Shown here: piece after piece, positions 1-9,223 of the stretch
How the letters are laid out: every line of letters begins with the position of its first letter
Position numbering within the stretch: the first letter of the stretch is position 1
Origin: Rhizobium sp. WYCCWR10014
Lineage (GTDB): Bacteria > Pseudomonadota > Alphaproteobacteria > Rhizobiales > Rhizobiaceae
Length of the DNA stretch: 64,000 bases
Assembly (NCBI RefSeq): GCF_001657485.1
Contig: NZ_LXFU01000042.1
Location: forward strand, 47,656-111,655
Direction of reading: 5' to 3'
The notes under the pieces: model-generated
The model's input: only the letters and a program-made list of their open reading frames with translations
Told to the model about the DNA's origin: nothing
Database searches by the model: none
Translations under genes and position numbers: made by a program

Positions 1-619
1 CCTGACCGCGCTGCTCTTGCATCAGAAGCTGCCGATGCAGAACCTGCTGCGCGGCCTGTTCTTCCTGCCGGCGATCACCTCCATGGTGGTGGTCTGCGTC
101 ATCTGGGGCACGCTGTTCCAGTATCCGAGCGGCCCGCTCAACCAGATCGTCGGTTTCCTTTCCGGCGGCACGATTCAGCCGATCGACTGGCTCGGCGACC
201 CCAACTGGGCGATGTTCTCCATCGTGTTGCTTTCAGCCTGGCAGGCCTATGGCTTTCAGATGATCATCTATCTCGCCGGCCTGCAGGGCATTCCCGAAGA
301 ACTATACGATGCCGCCCGCATCGACGGGGCAAGCGCGCTGCGCCGCTTCTGGCACGTCACCATGCCCGGCCTTCGCCCGACCCATGTCTTCGTGCTGGTC
401 ATCACCACGATCCAGGCCTTCAAGCTCTATACGCAGGTGGCGATCCTCACCCAGGGCGGCCCGAACGAAAGCACCGAAACCGTTGTCCACTACATGGTGC
501 GCGCCGGCTTCGAGGAGCAGAAACTCGGCTACGCATCGGCCGTGTCCGTCATCCTCTTCGTCATCGTTCTTCTGATCGCGCTCCTGCAACGCAAACTCCT
601 GAGGCGCTTCGATGTCTGA
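1..619 (+). CDS. Sugar ABC transporter permease, MalF type (5' end outside window)
   Basis: Inner-membrane permease subunit of a carbohydrate ABC importer. The reading frame is already open at base 2, so the N-terminus lies outside the window; about 205 residues are visible. The cytoplasmic EAA loop that docks on the ATPase is clear (YDAARIDGASALRRFW, followed by MPGLRPT), and several hydrophobic transmembrane stretches precede and follow it. Its stop overlaps the start of the next permease (ATG at 612, TGA at 617-619), so the two are translationally coupled. The solute-binding protein would be expected upstream, outside the window. The family is certain. The substrate is inferred only from the GH32 enzyme in the same operon. 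Confidence 0.93.
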   Translation, partial: LTALLLHQKLPMQNLLRGLFFLPAITSMVVVCVIWGTLFQYPSGPLNQIVGFLSGGTIQPIDWLGDPNWAMFSIVLLSAWQAYGFQMIIYLAGLQGIPEELYDAARIDGASALRRFWHVTMPGLRPTHVFVLVITTIQAFKLYTQVAILTQGGPNESTETVVHYMVRAGFEEQKLGYASAVSVILFVIVLLIALLQRKLLRRFDV

Positions 620-1505
620 TCTCGCTTTGACCCAGCCCGTCTCGCTGGCAATCGCAAGGGGCAACGGCAAGAGAAGCCTGCGTATCGTGCAGAGCCTCTG
701 CATCCTGGTCATCGCGCTGGTGATGATCTCGCCGTTGTTCATGCTGCTGATCGCCAGCCTGAAGGACGACCGCTTCCGCATCCTCGCCGACATGGGCAGC
801 TTCCGCGCCTTCTGGGTCAGCGACCCGACGCTGTCGAACTACAAGGAGATCGCCCATTTCTCCGGCGAGCTGGCCTATGGCCGATATCTCTTCAATTCGC
901 TGGTGATCCTCGTCGCCACAGTCGTCTCGGGACTGGTCGTCAATTCCATGGCGGGCTTCGTTCTCGCCTGGGGCTCGCTGCGCGGCAAGGCGGCGCTCTT
1001 GGCGCTGGTCGTCGCCCTCTATGTCATCCCGCAGGAAAGCATCATCATGCCGCTCGTCGTCATGATGTCGCGGGCGGGGCTGACGGATACCTTCTCGGTG
1101 CAGATCCTGCCCTGGGTGGCAAGCCCGCTCTATGTTTTTCTCTTCTACCAGTTCTTCGCGCAGCTGCCGAAGGAACTCTATGAAGCGGCGGAAATGGATG
1201 GCGCATCGGTCTTCCGCATCTACCGGTCAATCTACATGCCGCTCAGCCTGCCGGCGCTCGCCACGGTCTCGATCCTCATGGGCATCGAAAGCTGGAACCA
1301 GTATCTCTGGCCGACGCTGGTCACCCAGACCGACTATGCGCGGCCGATTGCGGTGGCCATCGCCACCTTCTTCGGACAGGACAGCATCTATTGGGACCGC
1401 GCCATGGCCGCCTCGGTGCTGATGATGATCCCGGTCCTCATTCTCTATCTGGCTTTCCAGCGCTGGTTCGTCAGTTCATTCGTCGGCTCCGCCGTGAAAG
1501 GTTGA
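612..1505 (+). CDS. Sugar ABC transporter permease, MalG type
   Basis: Second permease of the carbohydrate importer, 297 aa, the usual length for MalG/LacG-type subunits. The N-terminal membrane helix is around residues 25-45 and further helices follow. The EAA motif is visible as YEAAEMDGASVFRIYRSIYMP. It overlaps the upstream permease by 8 bases and is followed after 2 bases by the GH32 gene, so all four genes look like one operon. With the upstream partner it should form the transmembrane channel energised by the ATPase at 3222-4268. The residues do not identify the sugar; the embedded fructosidase favours sucrose or a short fructan. Confidence 0.95.
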   Translation: MSDLALTQPVSLAIARGNGKRSLRIVQSLCILVIALVMISPLFMLLIASLKDDRFRILADMGSFRAFWVSDPTLSNYKEIAHFSGELAYGRYLFNSLVILVATVVSGLVVNSMAGFVLAWGSLRGKAALLALVVALYVIPQESIIMPLVVMMSRAGLTDTFSVQILPWVASPLYVFLFYQFFAQLPKELYEAAEMDGASVFRIYRSIYMPLSLPALATVSILMGIESWNQYLWPTLVTQTDYARPIAVAIATFFGQDSIYWDRAMAASVLMMIPVLILYLAFQRWFVSSFVGSAVKG

Positions 1506-1507
1506 TC

Positions 1508-3208
1508 ATGTCTCTGCAGGCAAAATCCGAAACGTCAGCACCTGAAACCATGGAAGCGGAGCTGCCCGAAGGCACGGTGCTGCATCTCTGGCTGAAGGCG
1601 CGCCATCCCGGCGGCGAGGCGAAGCTCTTCGTCGCCGTCGATGGCAACGACATCGGCGAGCCCTCGACCCGCCGCACGGGGGAATTTGAGTTCTTCGCTG
1701 TGACGCTCGCGAAGGACGGTCGTGCCACGCTGTCCTATGATGCGACAACCACAGCGCTCTCCGTCGCTTATGCCTTCCGGCCGGAAACCGTGATGAAGGA
1801 GGGCATCCGCGTCCTGCACAGCGATGCCCGCACCGCCGCCCCCGACGTGCCCCACAGCTACCACTTCCGCCCGCCCTTCGGCTGGATGAACGATCCGAAC
1901 GGTTTTGGACGGTTCGGCGGAAACGTTCACCTCTTCTATCAGCATTATCCTCATGAGCCGCGCTGGAACACCATGCACTGGGGCCATGCCGTCTCGAAGG
2001 ATTTCGTCCGCTGGAGGCATCTGCCCATGTTCCTCTTCCCGGCGGCGCATCTATCGGAAAAGGACGATGGCCGCGGCGGCGCCTTCTCCGGTTCGGCGAT
2101 CCCTGGCACCGGCCCGGAAGGCGAGGAGATCCGCGTCTTCTACACCGAGCATGTGCGTGACCGGCAACCGGAAGAGCAGATCCAGCTTTCCGCCGTCAGC
2201 CGCGACGGCATCGTCGCCGGCCCGTCGGAAATCGTGATGCCGCTGCGCCCTGAAGGCTTGAACCTCACCACCGATTTCCGCGACCCCTATGTCTTCAAAG
2301 GCCCGGACGGCCGCTGGAAGATGCTGCTCGGGAGCCGCGACAGGCAGGGCGGCGTGGTCCTGCTCTATGAAACCGCAGACGCGCAAGGCGCCGATGGCTG
2401 GACCTTCCTCGGCATCCTCCATCGCGAGGACGGTTTCGGCATGACAGCGGCGGAATGCCCCTGCATGGTGCCGCTTTCCGGCAAAAACGGAGAAACCCGC
2501 TGGGCGCTGATCTTCGGTCTGCTCACGAGCCGCGACCCGGCCACCGGCCGCCGCAACCTCACCTCCGTCACCGTCGGCGGTTTCGACGGCCGCACCTTCA
2601 CTGCGGAGTTCGTGCAGGAGTTGGATTTCGGTTCGGATGCCTATGCCTTCCAGGCCTTCGTTGATGGCGACGAGCCGGTCGGCATCGCCTGGCTCGCCAA
2701 CTGGACGGATTTTTCCAAGAAGGACGATTTCCCGACGGCCATGACCCTGCCACGCCGCGTGCTTCTCGACGGTGACACCGTGCTGACCCCGCCGGTCGCA
2801 GCCGTCGAAAGCCTGCGCCATCAGTTGCTTGATGACACCGCGCTTGCCGCCGGCAAGACCGTGCCGCTCGGCACCGGCGCCGTCGAGATCGTGCTTGATC
2901 TCACCGCGCCGGGCGCCGCCTTCGATCTCACCTTCGATCATCCGGATGTCGATCTAGGCGTCAAACTCGATGCCGATGGTCTGGCGATTGTCTTCGACGC
3001 CCGCACCGGTATGACGCCGCCACGTTACGTCGCCGGCGGCGCGAAACCGTCGAGCCTGCGCATCTTCCTCGATGCCGGCTCCATCGAGGTCTTCGCTGAC
3101 AACGGGCGCTGGACGGGGTCCAAGCGCATTCCGGGCTTTGCCGCCGCACGTTCGGCAACGCTCACCGGCGCCGTCGCCGGGGCCGGCGTCTGGCAACTGA
3201 AACTGTGA
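1508..3208 (+). CDS. Glycoside hydrolase family 32 (invertase / fructanase-like)
   Basis: Predicted beta-fructosidase, 566 aa, cleaving sucrose, levan- or inulin-type oligosaccharides. All three GH32 catalytic motifs are present: WMNDPNG with the nucleophile Asp129, FRDPY with the transition-state stabiliser Asp259, and the EC motif with acid/base Glu316. The C-terminal ~130 residues fit the beta-sandwich module of the family (FDLTFDHPDVDLGV..., LRIFLDAGSIEVFADNG). About 120 residues precede the catalytic motif, a longer N-terminal extension than in minimal invertases. ATG 1508 was chosen because it sits 2 bases after the permease stop; the frame stays open upstream to 1391, but that part overlaps the permease. 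No signal peptide is seen, so it is probably cytoplasmic and acts on sugar imported by the flanking transporter. Confidence 0.93.
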   Translation: MSLQAKSETSAPETMEAELPEGTVLHLWLKARHPGGEAKLFVAVDGNDIGEPSTRRTGEFEFFAVTLAKDGRATLSYDATTTALSVAYAFRPETVMKEGIRVLHSDARTAAPDVPHSYHFRPPFGWMNDPNGFGRFGGNVHLFYQHYPHEPRWNTMHWGHAVSKDFVRWRHLPMFLFPAAHLSEKDDGRGGAFSGSAIPGTGPEGEEIRVFYTEHVRDRQPEEQIQLSAVSRDGIVAGPSEIVMPLRPEGLNLTTDFRDPYVFKGPDGRWKMLLGSRDRQGGVVLLYETADAQGADGWTFLGILHREDGFGMTAAECPCMVPLSGKNGETRWALIFGLLTSRDPATGRRNLTSVTVGGFDGRTFTAEFVQELDFGSDAYAFQAFVDGDEPVGIAWLANWTDFSKKDDFPTAMTLPRRVLLDGDTVLTPPVAAVESLRHQLLDDTALAAGKTVPLGTGAVEIVLDLTAPGAAFDLTFDHPDVDLGVKLDADGLAIVFDARTGMTPPRYVAGGAKPSSLRIFLDAGSIEVFADNGRWTGSKRIPGFAAARSATLTGAVAGAGVWQLKL

Positions 3209-3221
3209 GGGAGGACAGGCA

Positions 3222-4268
3222 ATGGCATCGGTAGCAATCGACCGGGTTCAGAAGCAATACGGCGCAGCCTCCGTTATCCACGGGGTTTCCGCGGATATCG
3301 AGGACGGTGAGTTCGTCACGCTCGTCGGGCCGTCCGGCTGTGGCAAGTCCACGCTTCTGCGCATGCTGGCGGGGCTAGAGGATATCAGCGGCGGTGAAAT
3401 CCGCATCGACGGCCGCGTCATGAACGACGTCGCGCCGAAGGAGCGCGATATCGCCATGGTGTTCCAGTCCTACGCGCTCTATCCGCACATGACGGTGCGC
3501 GATAATATGGGCTTTGCCCTGAAGCTGCAGGGGCGCGATAAGGCGACAATCAACAAGCTGGTGGGCGAAGCCGCCGGCATCCTCGCACTTGAACCCCTGC
3601 TGGAGCGCCTGCCGAAACAGCTTTCCGGCGGCCAGCGCCAGCGCGTCGCCATGGGCCGCGCCATCGTACGCCATCCGAAAGTGTTCCTCTTTGACGAGCC
3701 GTTGTCCAACCTCGACGCCAAGCTGCGAGTGACCATGCGCAGCGAGATCAAGGAGCTGCATCAGCGCCTTGGCACTACCATCGTTTACGTCACCCACGAC
3801 CAGATCGAGGCGATGACCATGGCCGACAAGATCGTCGTCATGCGCGCCGGCCGCATCGAGCAGATCGGCAAGCCGCTCGATCTCTACGACCGCCCAGATA
3901 ACACCTTCGTCGCCGCCTTCATCGGCTCGCCGTCGATGAACCTCTTCGAGGGTGGCGTCAGCGACGGCGGCTTCCGTATCGAAGGCGGTGTTTCCCTGCC
4001 GCTTCCCCCGCAATTGAGCCAAAGCGCGGCGCGCACCTACGGCATCCGCCCTGAGGACCTCGACATTGCGGAGACGGGCATTCCGGCCACCGTGCTGACT
4101 GTCGAGCCGACCGGTGCGGAGACCCATCTTTCGGTGCGTGTCGGCACGCAGACGGCAACCATCGTGCTGCACCGGCGGGTGGATTTAAAGCCCGACCAGC
4201 AAATTCACCTCGCGCCCAAATCCGAGAAAATCCACCTCTTCTCCGCCGAAGGCAATCGGATAGGCTGA
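3222..4268 (+). CDS. Sugar ABC transporter ATP-binding protein, MalK/UgpC type
   Basis: ATPase subunit of the importer, 348 aa. Walker A GPSGCGKST at 36-44, Q-loop FQSYALYPH near 81-89, signature LSGGQ at 134-138, Walker B FLFDEP with Asp158/Glu159, and the H-loop in YVTHDQ. The ~110-residue C-terminal part fits the TOBE/OB domain typical of MalK-like proteins (GIRPEDLDIAETG...). It starts 13 bases after the GH32 stop with a good ribosome site (gggagg). It is the last gene of the visible operon: permease, permease, GH32, ATPase. Family certain; substrate inferred. Confidence 0.95.
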   Translation: MASVAIDRVQKQYGAASVIHGVSADIEDGEFVTLVGPSGCGKSTLLRMLAGLEDISGGEIRIDGRVMNDVAPKERDIAMVFQSYALYPHMTVRDNMGFALKLQGRDKATINKLVGEAAGILALEPLLERLPKQLSGGQRQRVAMGRAIVRHPKVFLFDEPLSNLDAKLRVTMRSEIKELHQRLGTTIVYVTHDQIEAMTMADKIVVMRAGRIEQIGKPLDLYDRPDNTFVAAFIGSPSMNLFEGGVSDGGFRIEGGVSLPLPPQLSQSAARTYGIRPEDLDIAETGIPATVLTVEPTGAETHLSVRVGTQTATIVLHRRVDLKPDQQIHLAPKSEKIHLFSAEGNRIG

Positions 4269-5358
4269 TCCCCCGGCGCCTCTTGCTGAGCCGCGTCCGT
4301 CATTTGACGGGCGTGGTTCGGTGCCGGTGCCATCCAGCCTTGCGACGTCTTGGTATTGGGTGTTCGGCCCTTCAGTTGATCGAATTGGCCAATTGCGCGG
4401 CGATCTGTTGCCACGGTTCGAATCTCTTCAAGAGCACCAAACGGGCGGGGCTTAAGGCTGAGTCGTGCGAGTCTTTCTCGCAACACCTATGTGGGAACTG
4501 GTATCTCGGAAGGATTTGGCTGGATTAGAGCGTTTCAGTCACGGTATCCGTAGGACTGCGAAGCGATTTGCGCGAGCGGGACAGCTAGAGACAGCACGTC
4601 CGCATCTCCTAAAGCAGGACTTGATGAACGCGGATATGATGGCCGCCTGGGCGGTGGAAAATGGATTCCATGCGATGGATTCCGGGAATTATCGTCGCCA
4701 TGACAATGCAGGCGTGATCACGATTGAGATAAAGAGGATGTCATTCCTCCTCATCGATGAGAGGCAAGGATTGCGACCGCGCCTCATATCGCGGTTGTTC
4801 AAAGACATATCCCTCACAAGCGGGAGCGGCCGCTTGCAGGGTCTTCTTCTTGACCGCAATCCCGATCATTGAGCGCTAACGCGATTACCACAGCCCAGCC
4901 AATTTACGCAGGCGGCCGACCGGCGGTATCAAGTTGCCATGCCAATCAGCAAGGCAATAGCGATCCTACGGGACGGGTGGGCATTCGCACGATCCGGCCT
5001 GTATCGAAGCTCTGGAGCGAGCACTTGCCAGGACGACGTTGCAGCGGGTTGCATAGCTCGTTCGCCGCTCAGCAAACAGAGGCTGTGATCGGCTGCAAGA
5101 CTGAACCGAACACCCGCCTGCGGACGCCCGAAATCCGTTCGCTGCAAGGTACCGACGGCGGCGACGAAATAAACGATGTATCAAAAGACCGAAATCTGCA
5201 CAAATGCAGGTCCACGCACCAATGCCACTCCGGAACTGAGCATTAGCGGTCGAAATTCCGTTTCCTGCACATCTCTGCCAACGTCATTTTATTGGGATTG
5301 TTCGCAATTGGTCGGCGCCATTCCGACCGCCGGCATCGCTCCAACTTTTGACCGTCAA
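4269..5358. other. Intergenic, no convincing gene
   Basis: About 1.1 kb between two strand-convergent genes. Short open frames exist (for example 4465-4872 on +), but none has a recognisable domain, a good ribosome site or rhizobial-looking composition throughout. No hairpin with a T-run was seen after the ABC operon. Probably decayed sequence. Confidence 0.4.
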
Positions 5359-6825
5359 TCATCCTTTTGCCGCATCCCTCCAGGCGCGCTCGAACGGCAG
5401 GCGCCAGGCGTGCGGGGCAATGAGTTGGTGGATCGACTTCGGCCCCCAGCCGCCCTGGTCGTAGAGGCGTACGGGCGGCGGGTTATCGAGGAGAGGTTGG
5501 GAAACCTCCCAGAGCCGCTCAATACCCTCGGCCGTAGTGAACAGCGTGTGGTCACCGCGCATGGCGTCGAGGATCAGACGCTCATACGCCTCCAGAACTT
5601 CGCCAATCAGGCCGGTTTCGCTCATGGCGAATTGCAGCGAGAGCTTGTCGAGCCGGAAGCCCGGGCCAGGGCGCTTGCCATAGAAGGAAAGCGAGACCTT
5701 GGAGGAATCAGCGAGGTCGAAGGTGAGGTGGTCAGGGCCCTGTGCCCCCACGCCAGATCCCGCAGGGAACATCGATTTCGGGGGCTCGCGGAATGCGATC
5801 GAAATAATGCGCTGCCCCTCGGCCATGCGCTTGCCTGTACGCAGGTAGAAGGGCACTCCGGCCCAGCGCCAGTTGTCGATGGCGCATTTTAGGGCGATGA
5901 AGGTGTCAGTGTCGCTTTCGGGATCGACGCCAGGCTCATTACGGTAGCCAATGTATTGGCCGCGCACCACGTCGCGCGGCTCAATCGGCAACATGGAGCG
6001 GAACACCTTGTTCTTCTCTTCCGAGATTGGCGCAGGCTCAAGGGCAGTGGGCGGCTCCATCGCCATGAAGGCGAGGATCTGGAAGAGGTGGGTCACCACC
6101 ATGTCACGATAGGCGCCGGTGGTCTCGTAAAAGGCGGCGCGAGTGGAAAGGCCGAGCGTCTCCGGGACGTCGATCTGCACATGGTCGATGAAGTTGCGGT
6201 TCCAGATTGGTTCGAACAGGCCATTGGCAAATCGGAAGGCCAGGATGTTTTGCGCCGGCTCCTTGCCGAGGAAATGGTCGATGCGGAAGATCTGCTTCTC
6301 GTCGAACACCTCGTGCAGCTTCTTGTTCAGTGCAACGGCACTGGCAAGGTCCGTGCCGAAGGGCTTTTCCATGATGATACGGGAGCGTTCAGTCAGCTCA
6401 GCCTGGGCGAGGAGTTGCACGGCTAGAAGGGCGGCACTTGGTGGCACGGATAAATAATGCACGCGCCGCGTCTCGACGCCCAGCGCTTCCTCGGCCCTGT
6501 CGACCGCTTCCTTGAGAACATTGGCGCCTGCTGCGAGCGGGACATAGTCGAGCGATGCGGCAAACGCTTCCCATTCGGACTGCGAGAACTTGCGAGTCAA
6601 GAACTTGTCAAGCGAGTCACGGGCGATGGTGCGGAAGGCATCCGCGTCGATGTCGTCGAGCGAGACGCCGATAATGCGGCAGCCTGGGATGAAGCCCGCA
6701 TTGGTGAGGTGGAACAGCCCGGTCAGTAGCTTGCGCCGTGAGAGATCGCCCGTTGCGCCGACGAGCACAACGACCTGTGGATAGCCGGGGCCAACCCGAG
6801 TTGAATTCTTGCGCAAAACACTCAT
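5359..6825 (-). CDS. zwf: Glucose-6-phosphate 1-dehydrogenase
   Basis: Oxidises glucose 6-phosphate to 6-phosphogluconolactone with NADP+ (or NAD+), the entry to the Entner-Doudoroff and pentose phosphate pathways. 488 aa, normal for the family. The N-terminal Rossmann motif is GATGDLSRRK (about 23-32), EKPFG lies mid-protein, and the active-site signature RIDHFLGKE is at about 181-189 with His184 and Lys188 in it. ATG 6825 was chosen because a GGAAG site lies 8 bases upstream and the family begins shortly before the Rossmann motif; the frame stays open to 6927. Unlike many rhizobial zwf loci it is not followed by pgl and edd here, so it may be a second copy. Confidence 0.95.
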   Translation of the reverse strand: MSVLRKNSTRVGPGYPQVVVLVGATGDLSRRKLLTGLFHLTNAGFIPGCRIIGVSLDDIDADAFRTIARDSLDKFLTRKFSQSEWEAFAASLDYVPLAAGANVLKEAVDRAEEALGVETRRVHYLSVPPSAALLAVQLLAQAELTERSRIIMEKPFGTDLASAVALNKKLHEVFDEKQIFRIDHFLGKEPAQNILAFRFANGLFEPIWNRNFIDHVQIDVPETLGLSTRAAFYETTGAYRDMVVTHLFQILAFMAMEPPTALEPAPISEEKNKVFRSMLPIEPRDVVRGQYIGYRNEPGVDPESDTDTFIALKCAIDNWRWAGVPFYLRTGKRMAEGQRIISIAFREPPKSMFPAGSGVGAQGPDHLTFDLADSSKVSLSFYGKRPGPGFRLDKLSLQFAMSETGLIGEVLEAYERLILDAMRGDHTLFTTAEGIERLWEVSQPLLDNPPPVRLYDQGGWGPKSIHQLIAPHAWRLPFERAWRDAAKG

Positions 6826-7762
6826 CCTCAAGTCTTCCGTTGTCCCTTGGGGATGGAGGTCGACCCCAGCTCCGAGCTGCCGCGAAGCGGCTATCTTCGT
6901 GCGTGATGCCATGTCGTTGAAGCTCACCCCTCAAAGGTTAAATAGACGCATGGATTGCGTAGCGGAGCAAGGGGGGCGGCAATACCGTCCCGAAGTGCCG
7001 CGTCTTAGCGACTTCGGTCGCTCGTTTGTCGACTTTCTCGATACCAAGGTCTTGAGCACCTCATTTAGTTAGATGGCCCAACTCAGAGGCGCAGGGCGGT
7101 CATTGACAGCAAATTCAACGCTGCCAGCGCTCGGGGCTCCGATATCAGTTGCCTTTGAATGCCGTTTGTCAAAGATCGAGTTTTGTAGTCAGGGCAGCGT
7201 GCCATCCGAAGGTGACGCCCTCGCCAGCCAGCCATTCAAACCGTCGAACCTTGCTGCGTATTAAGGCCAACAGGATGGTCACGAGTTCGAACCCTTCAAG
7301 GCGGCCAAGCCGAAGGTGCCCAGAGGGACGAAAACGCTCCACCATTCACCTGCCGGGTTCCTTTTGTTTTCTGCCTGACCGAAGAGGCTTGGGCTTGGGA
7401 GCGCGTGGATCAATTTCTGCGAATAAAGCTGAAACGTTCACCGAAAGAACCCTCGCAAACGCCTACATGCCAGGATAATGAGTCGTCACAAATCTTTGAA
7501 AATAGCTGTGAATGCTTCGCCCGCCGCCCGCTTTTGGGGCATTCATTCTTGAATCGCAACTTGACCGCGCTTCTTGGCGCGACGATGCTTAGTGCATCTT
7601 GTTGGGGGCGAGTATGTCGGCGGACCGCGAAAGTGAAATCGACTACCTGAATTATTCCGAGGTCTCAGAAATGGCGTGCGACGTCGTCACTGACTGTACA
7701 TTGCCTGTCCGATGGCCAATTTGCCGAATCGCCGGATCCTATCGAATGCTCGGGGAGGGAGC
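6826..7762. other. Intergenic, left edge of the accessory island
   Basis: About 940 bases with no supportable gene; short overlapping frames only. It contains the left copy of the tRNA-like direct repeat (7285-7307). Base composition becomes less GC-rich toward the phosphoesterase gene. Likely the left junction zone of the 7.3-37.9 kb island. Confidence 0.45.
7285..7307 (+). repeat. Left direct repeat, tRNA 3'-end-like (candidate att site)
   Basis: The 23 bases read gttcgaaccc followed by ttcaaggcggcca. The copy at 37940-37963 is the same apart from one inserted T and one C-to-G change. The TTCGAA core and terminal GCCA look like the T-loop and 3' end of a tRNA, but no complete tRNA can be folded around it. 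The pair brackets the foreign-looking genes. Confidence 0.5.
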
Positions 7763-9223
7763 ATGAAGTTTTCGATCCTGCACATCTCCGACCTTCATCA
7801 AAACTTGAAGGACGAGATCCTCCCTGACGTGCTGTTGGACTCGATTGCGAATGATTTTCGACGGTTTGCAGCCGAGGACCCAGCTATTCGCGTTCCTGAC
7901 CTTTGTGTTGTCAGCGGGGATATTGTCTATGGCGTCTCACCATCGGCGGGCAACCCAGCCGCTGAACTAGAACGCCAGTACAACCAGGCCCTTGAGTTTC
8001 TCGTCAAACTTTGTAACCGCTTCTTTGCGGGTGAGCGTAAACGCGTCATCATCCTTCCCGGAAATCACGATGTCGATTATAGCGAAGTAATCCGCTCCGG
8101 CAGCTTCCATTCGATTCCGAACGAGGCCGGTCCCAAAGACAAGCTAGTTGCTGAACTCTTTTCACCTAACAGCCAACTGCGATGGTCTTGGTCGAGGCTA
8201 GAGTTCTTCCGGATCGACGATCAGGCGATCTACGATAACCGGTTAGGACAATTTGCGCGCCTGTATGAGCGGTTCTACGAGGGCGCGCGAACCTATCCTT
8301 TGGATCCGTCCCGGCAGTTCGACATCTTCGATTTTCCGCAGTTCAGCTTCTGCCTCGCTGCTTTCAACAGTTGTTTCCGTAATGATCCGATGAACCGTGT
8401 GGGTGCCATACATCCCGGTGCTTTGATGGAAGCCTGTCGCGAACTTCGTAGTCCGTCGCGCGTAGGCTGGTATCTTGCTGCAAGCTGGCACCACGATATT
8501 GCCGGAGGCGTGGGGCATGAGGATTTTCTCGATGCGGGGTTCGTCCAGCATCTCATTGATGCCGGTGTGACGATCGGCTTTCACGGCCATCGCCATCGCA
8601 CTGACTGCTTCGATCAGAAATTCCGACTGGGTGATGCACCACGACAGATGACGGTGATAGCAGCCGGGACACTCTGCGCAGGTCCGGCAAATCTCAGTCC
8701 CGGCATCCCCAGGGGCTACAATGTCATCGAGATCGAGACGGATGCTGCTGCCGGGCGTGTTCATTCCAGGCAGATGGTCAACCAGTTGCAGAACATTCCG
8801 ATTTGGGCCGCCGGCCGGTTCCTTGATGCCCGCGGATCATTTTTGAATTTTGACCTCAGCCCCCCTGTCGAAAAGAGACCAGCAGCGCTGGATGTGGAAC
8901 TGGTCCTTGAGCGAGCGTCCGACCTTCTTGGGCAGAAAAAATGGAAAGATGTAATCACCGAACTGGCGCCCATCGCGCAGAACTCGACTTCGCGGCGCCT
9001 TCTGGTGGAGGCTCTACAGCATATCGACGATAGCGCTCTGACAATGGAGTACCTGTCACAGCCAGAAAACACCAACGAAGCTGTGATGCTCGGTGTAGCC
9101 TTAATGCAAAGCACTAGCGCGGATGAGGTGGAGCGTTTTCTCCGGCTCGAAATTGTCGTCAATCATTCGGACGCAAGCCTGAAGGACGTCACGGCGCGCT
9201 TGAAACGAAAGTTTGGAAAATGA
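7763..9223 (+). CDS. Calcineurin-like metallophosphoesterase
   Basis: Predicted two-metal phosphoesterase, 486 aa. All the metal-binding motifs are present: Asp10-x-His12 (ISDLHQN), Asp53 (GDIVYG), Asn101-His102 (GNHDVD), His243/244 (SWHHD) and GHRH at 275-278. The last ~100 residues are predicted helical and have no assigned domain. ATG 7763 is preceded by a strong ggggaggg site; an in-frame extension to 7712 is less likely. The stop overlaps the start of the Hsp90-like gene (ATGA at 9220-9223), so the two are coupled. The substrate may be a nucleic acid, cyclic nucleotide or phosphoprotein; sequence alone does not decide. The pairing with a GHKL ATPase in an island suggests a conflict or defence role, which is inference. 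Confidence 0.88.
   Translation: MKFSILHISDLHQNLKDEILPDVLLDSIANDFRRFAAEDPAIRVPDLCVVSGDIVYGVSPSAGNPAAELERQYNQALEFLVKLCNRFFAGERKRVIILPGNHDVDYSEVIRSGSFHSIPNEAGPKDKLVAELFSPNSQLRWSWSRLEFFRIDDQAIYDNRLGQFARLYERFYEGARTYPLDPSRQFDIFDFPQFSFCLAAFNSCFRNDPMNRVGAIHPGALMEACRELRSPSRVGWYLAASWHHDIAGGVGHEDFLDAGFVQHLIDAGVTIGFHGHRHRTDCFDQKFRLGDAPRQMTVIAAGTLCAGPANLSPGIPRGYNVIEIETDAAAGRVHSRQMVNQLQNIPIWAAGRFLDARGSFLNFDLSPPVEKRPAALDVELVLERASDLLGQKKWKDVITELAPIAQNSTSRRLLVEALQHIDDSALTMEYLSQPENTNEAVMLGVALMQSTSADEVERFLRLEIVVNHSDASLKDVTARLKRKFGK

Noticed and set aside
1391..1507. N-terminal extension of the GH32 gene
   Set aside because: It overlaps the permease coding sequence in another frame; the ATG at 1508 fits operon spacing and family length better.
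4465..4872. 135-codon open frame after the ABC operon
   Set aside because: No recognised domain, weak start, and only partly coding-like composition; treated as intergenic.
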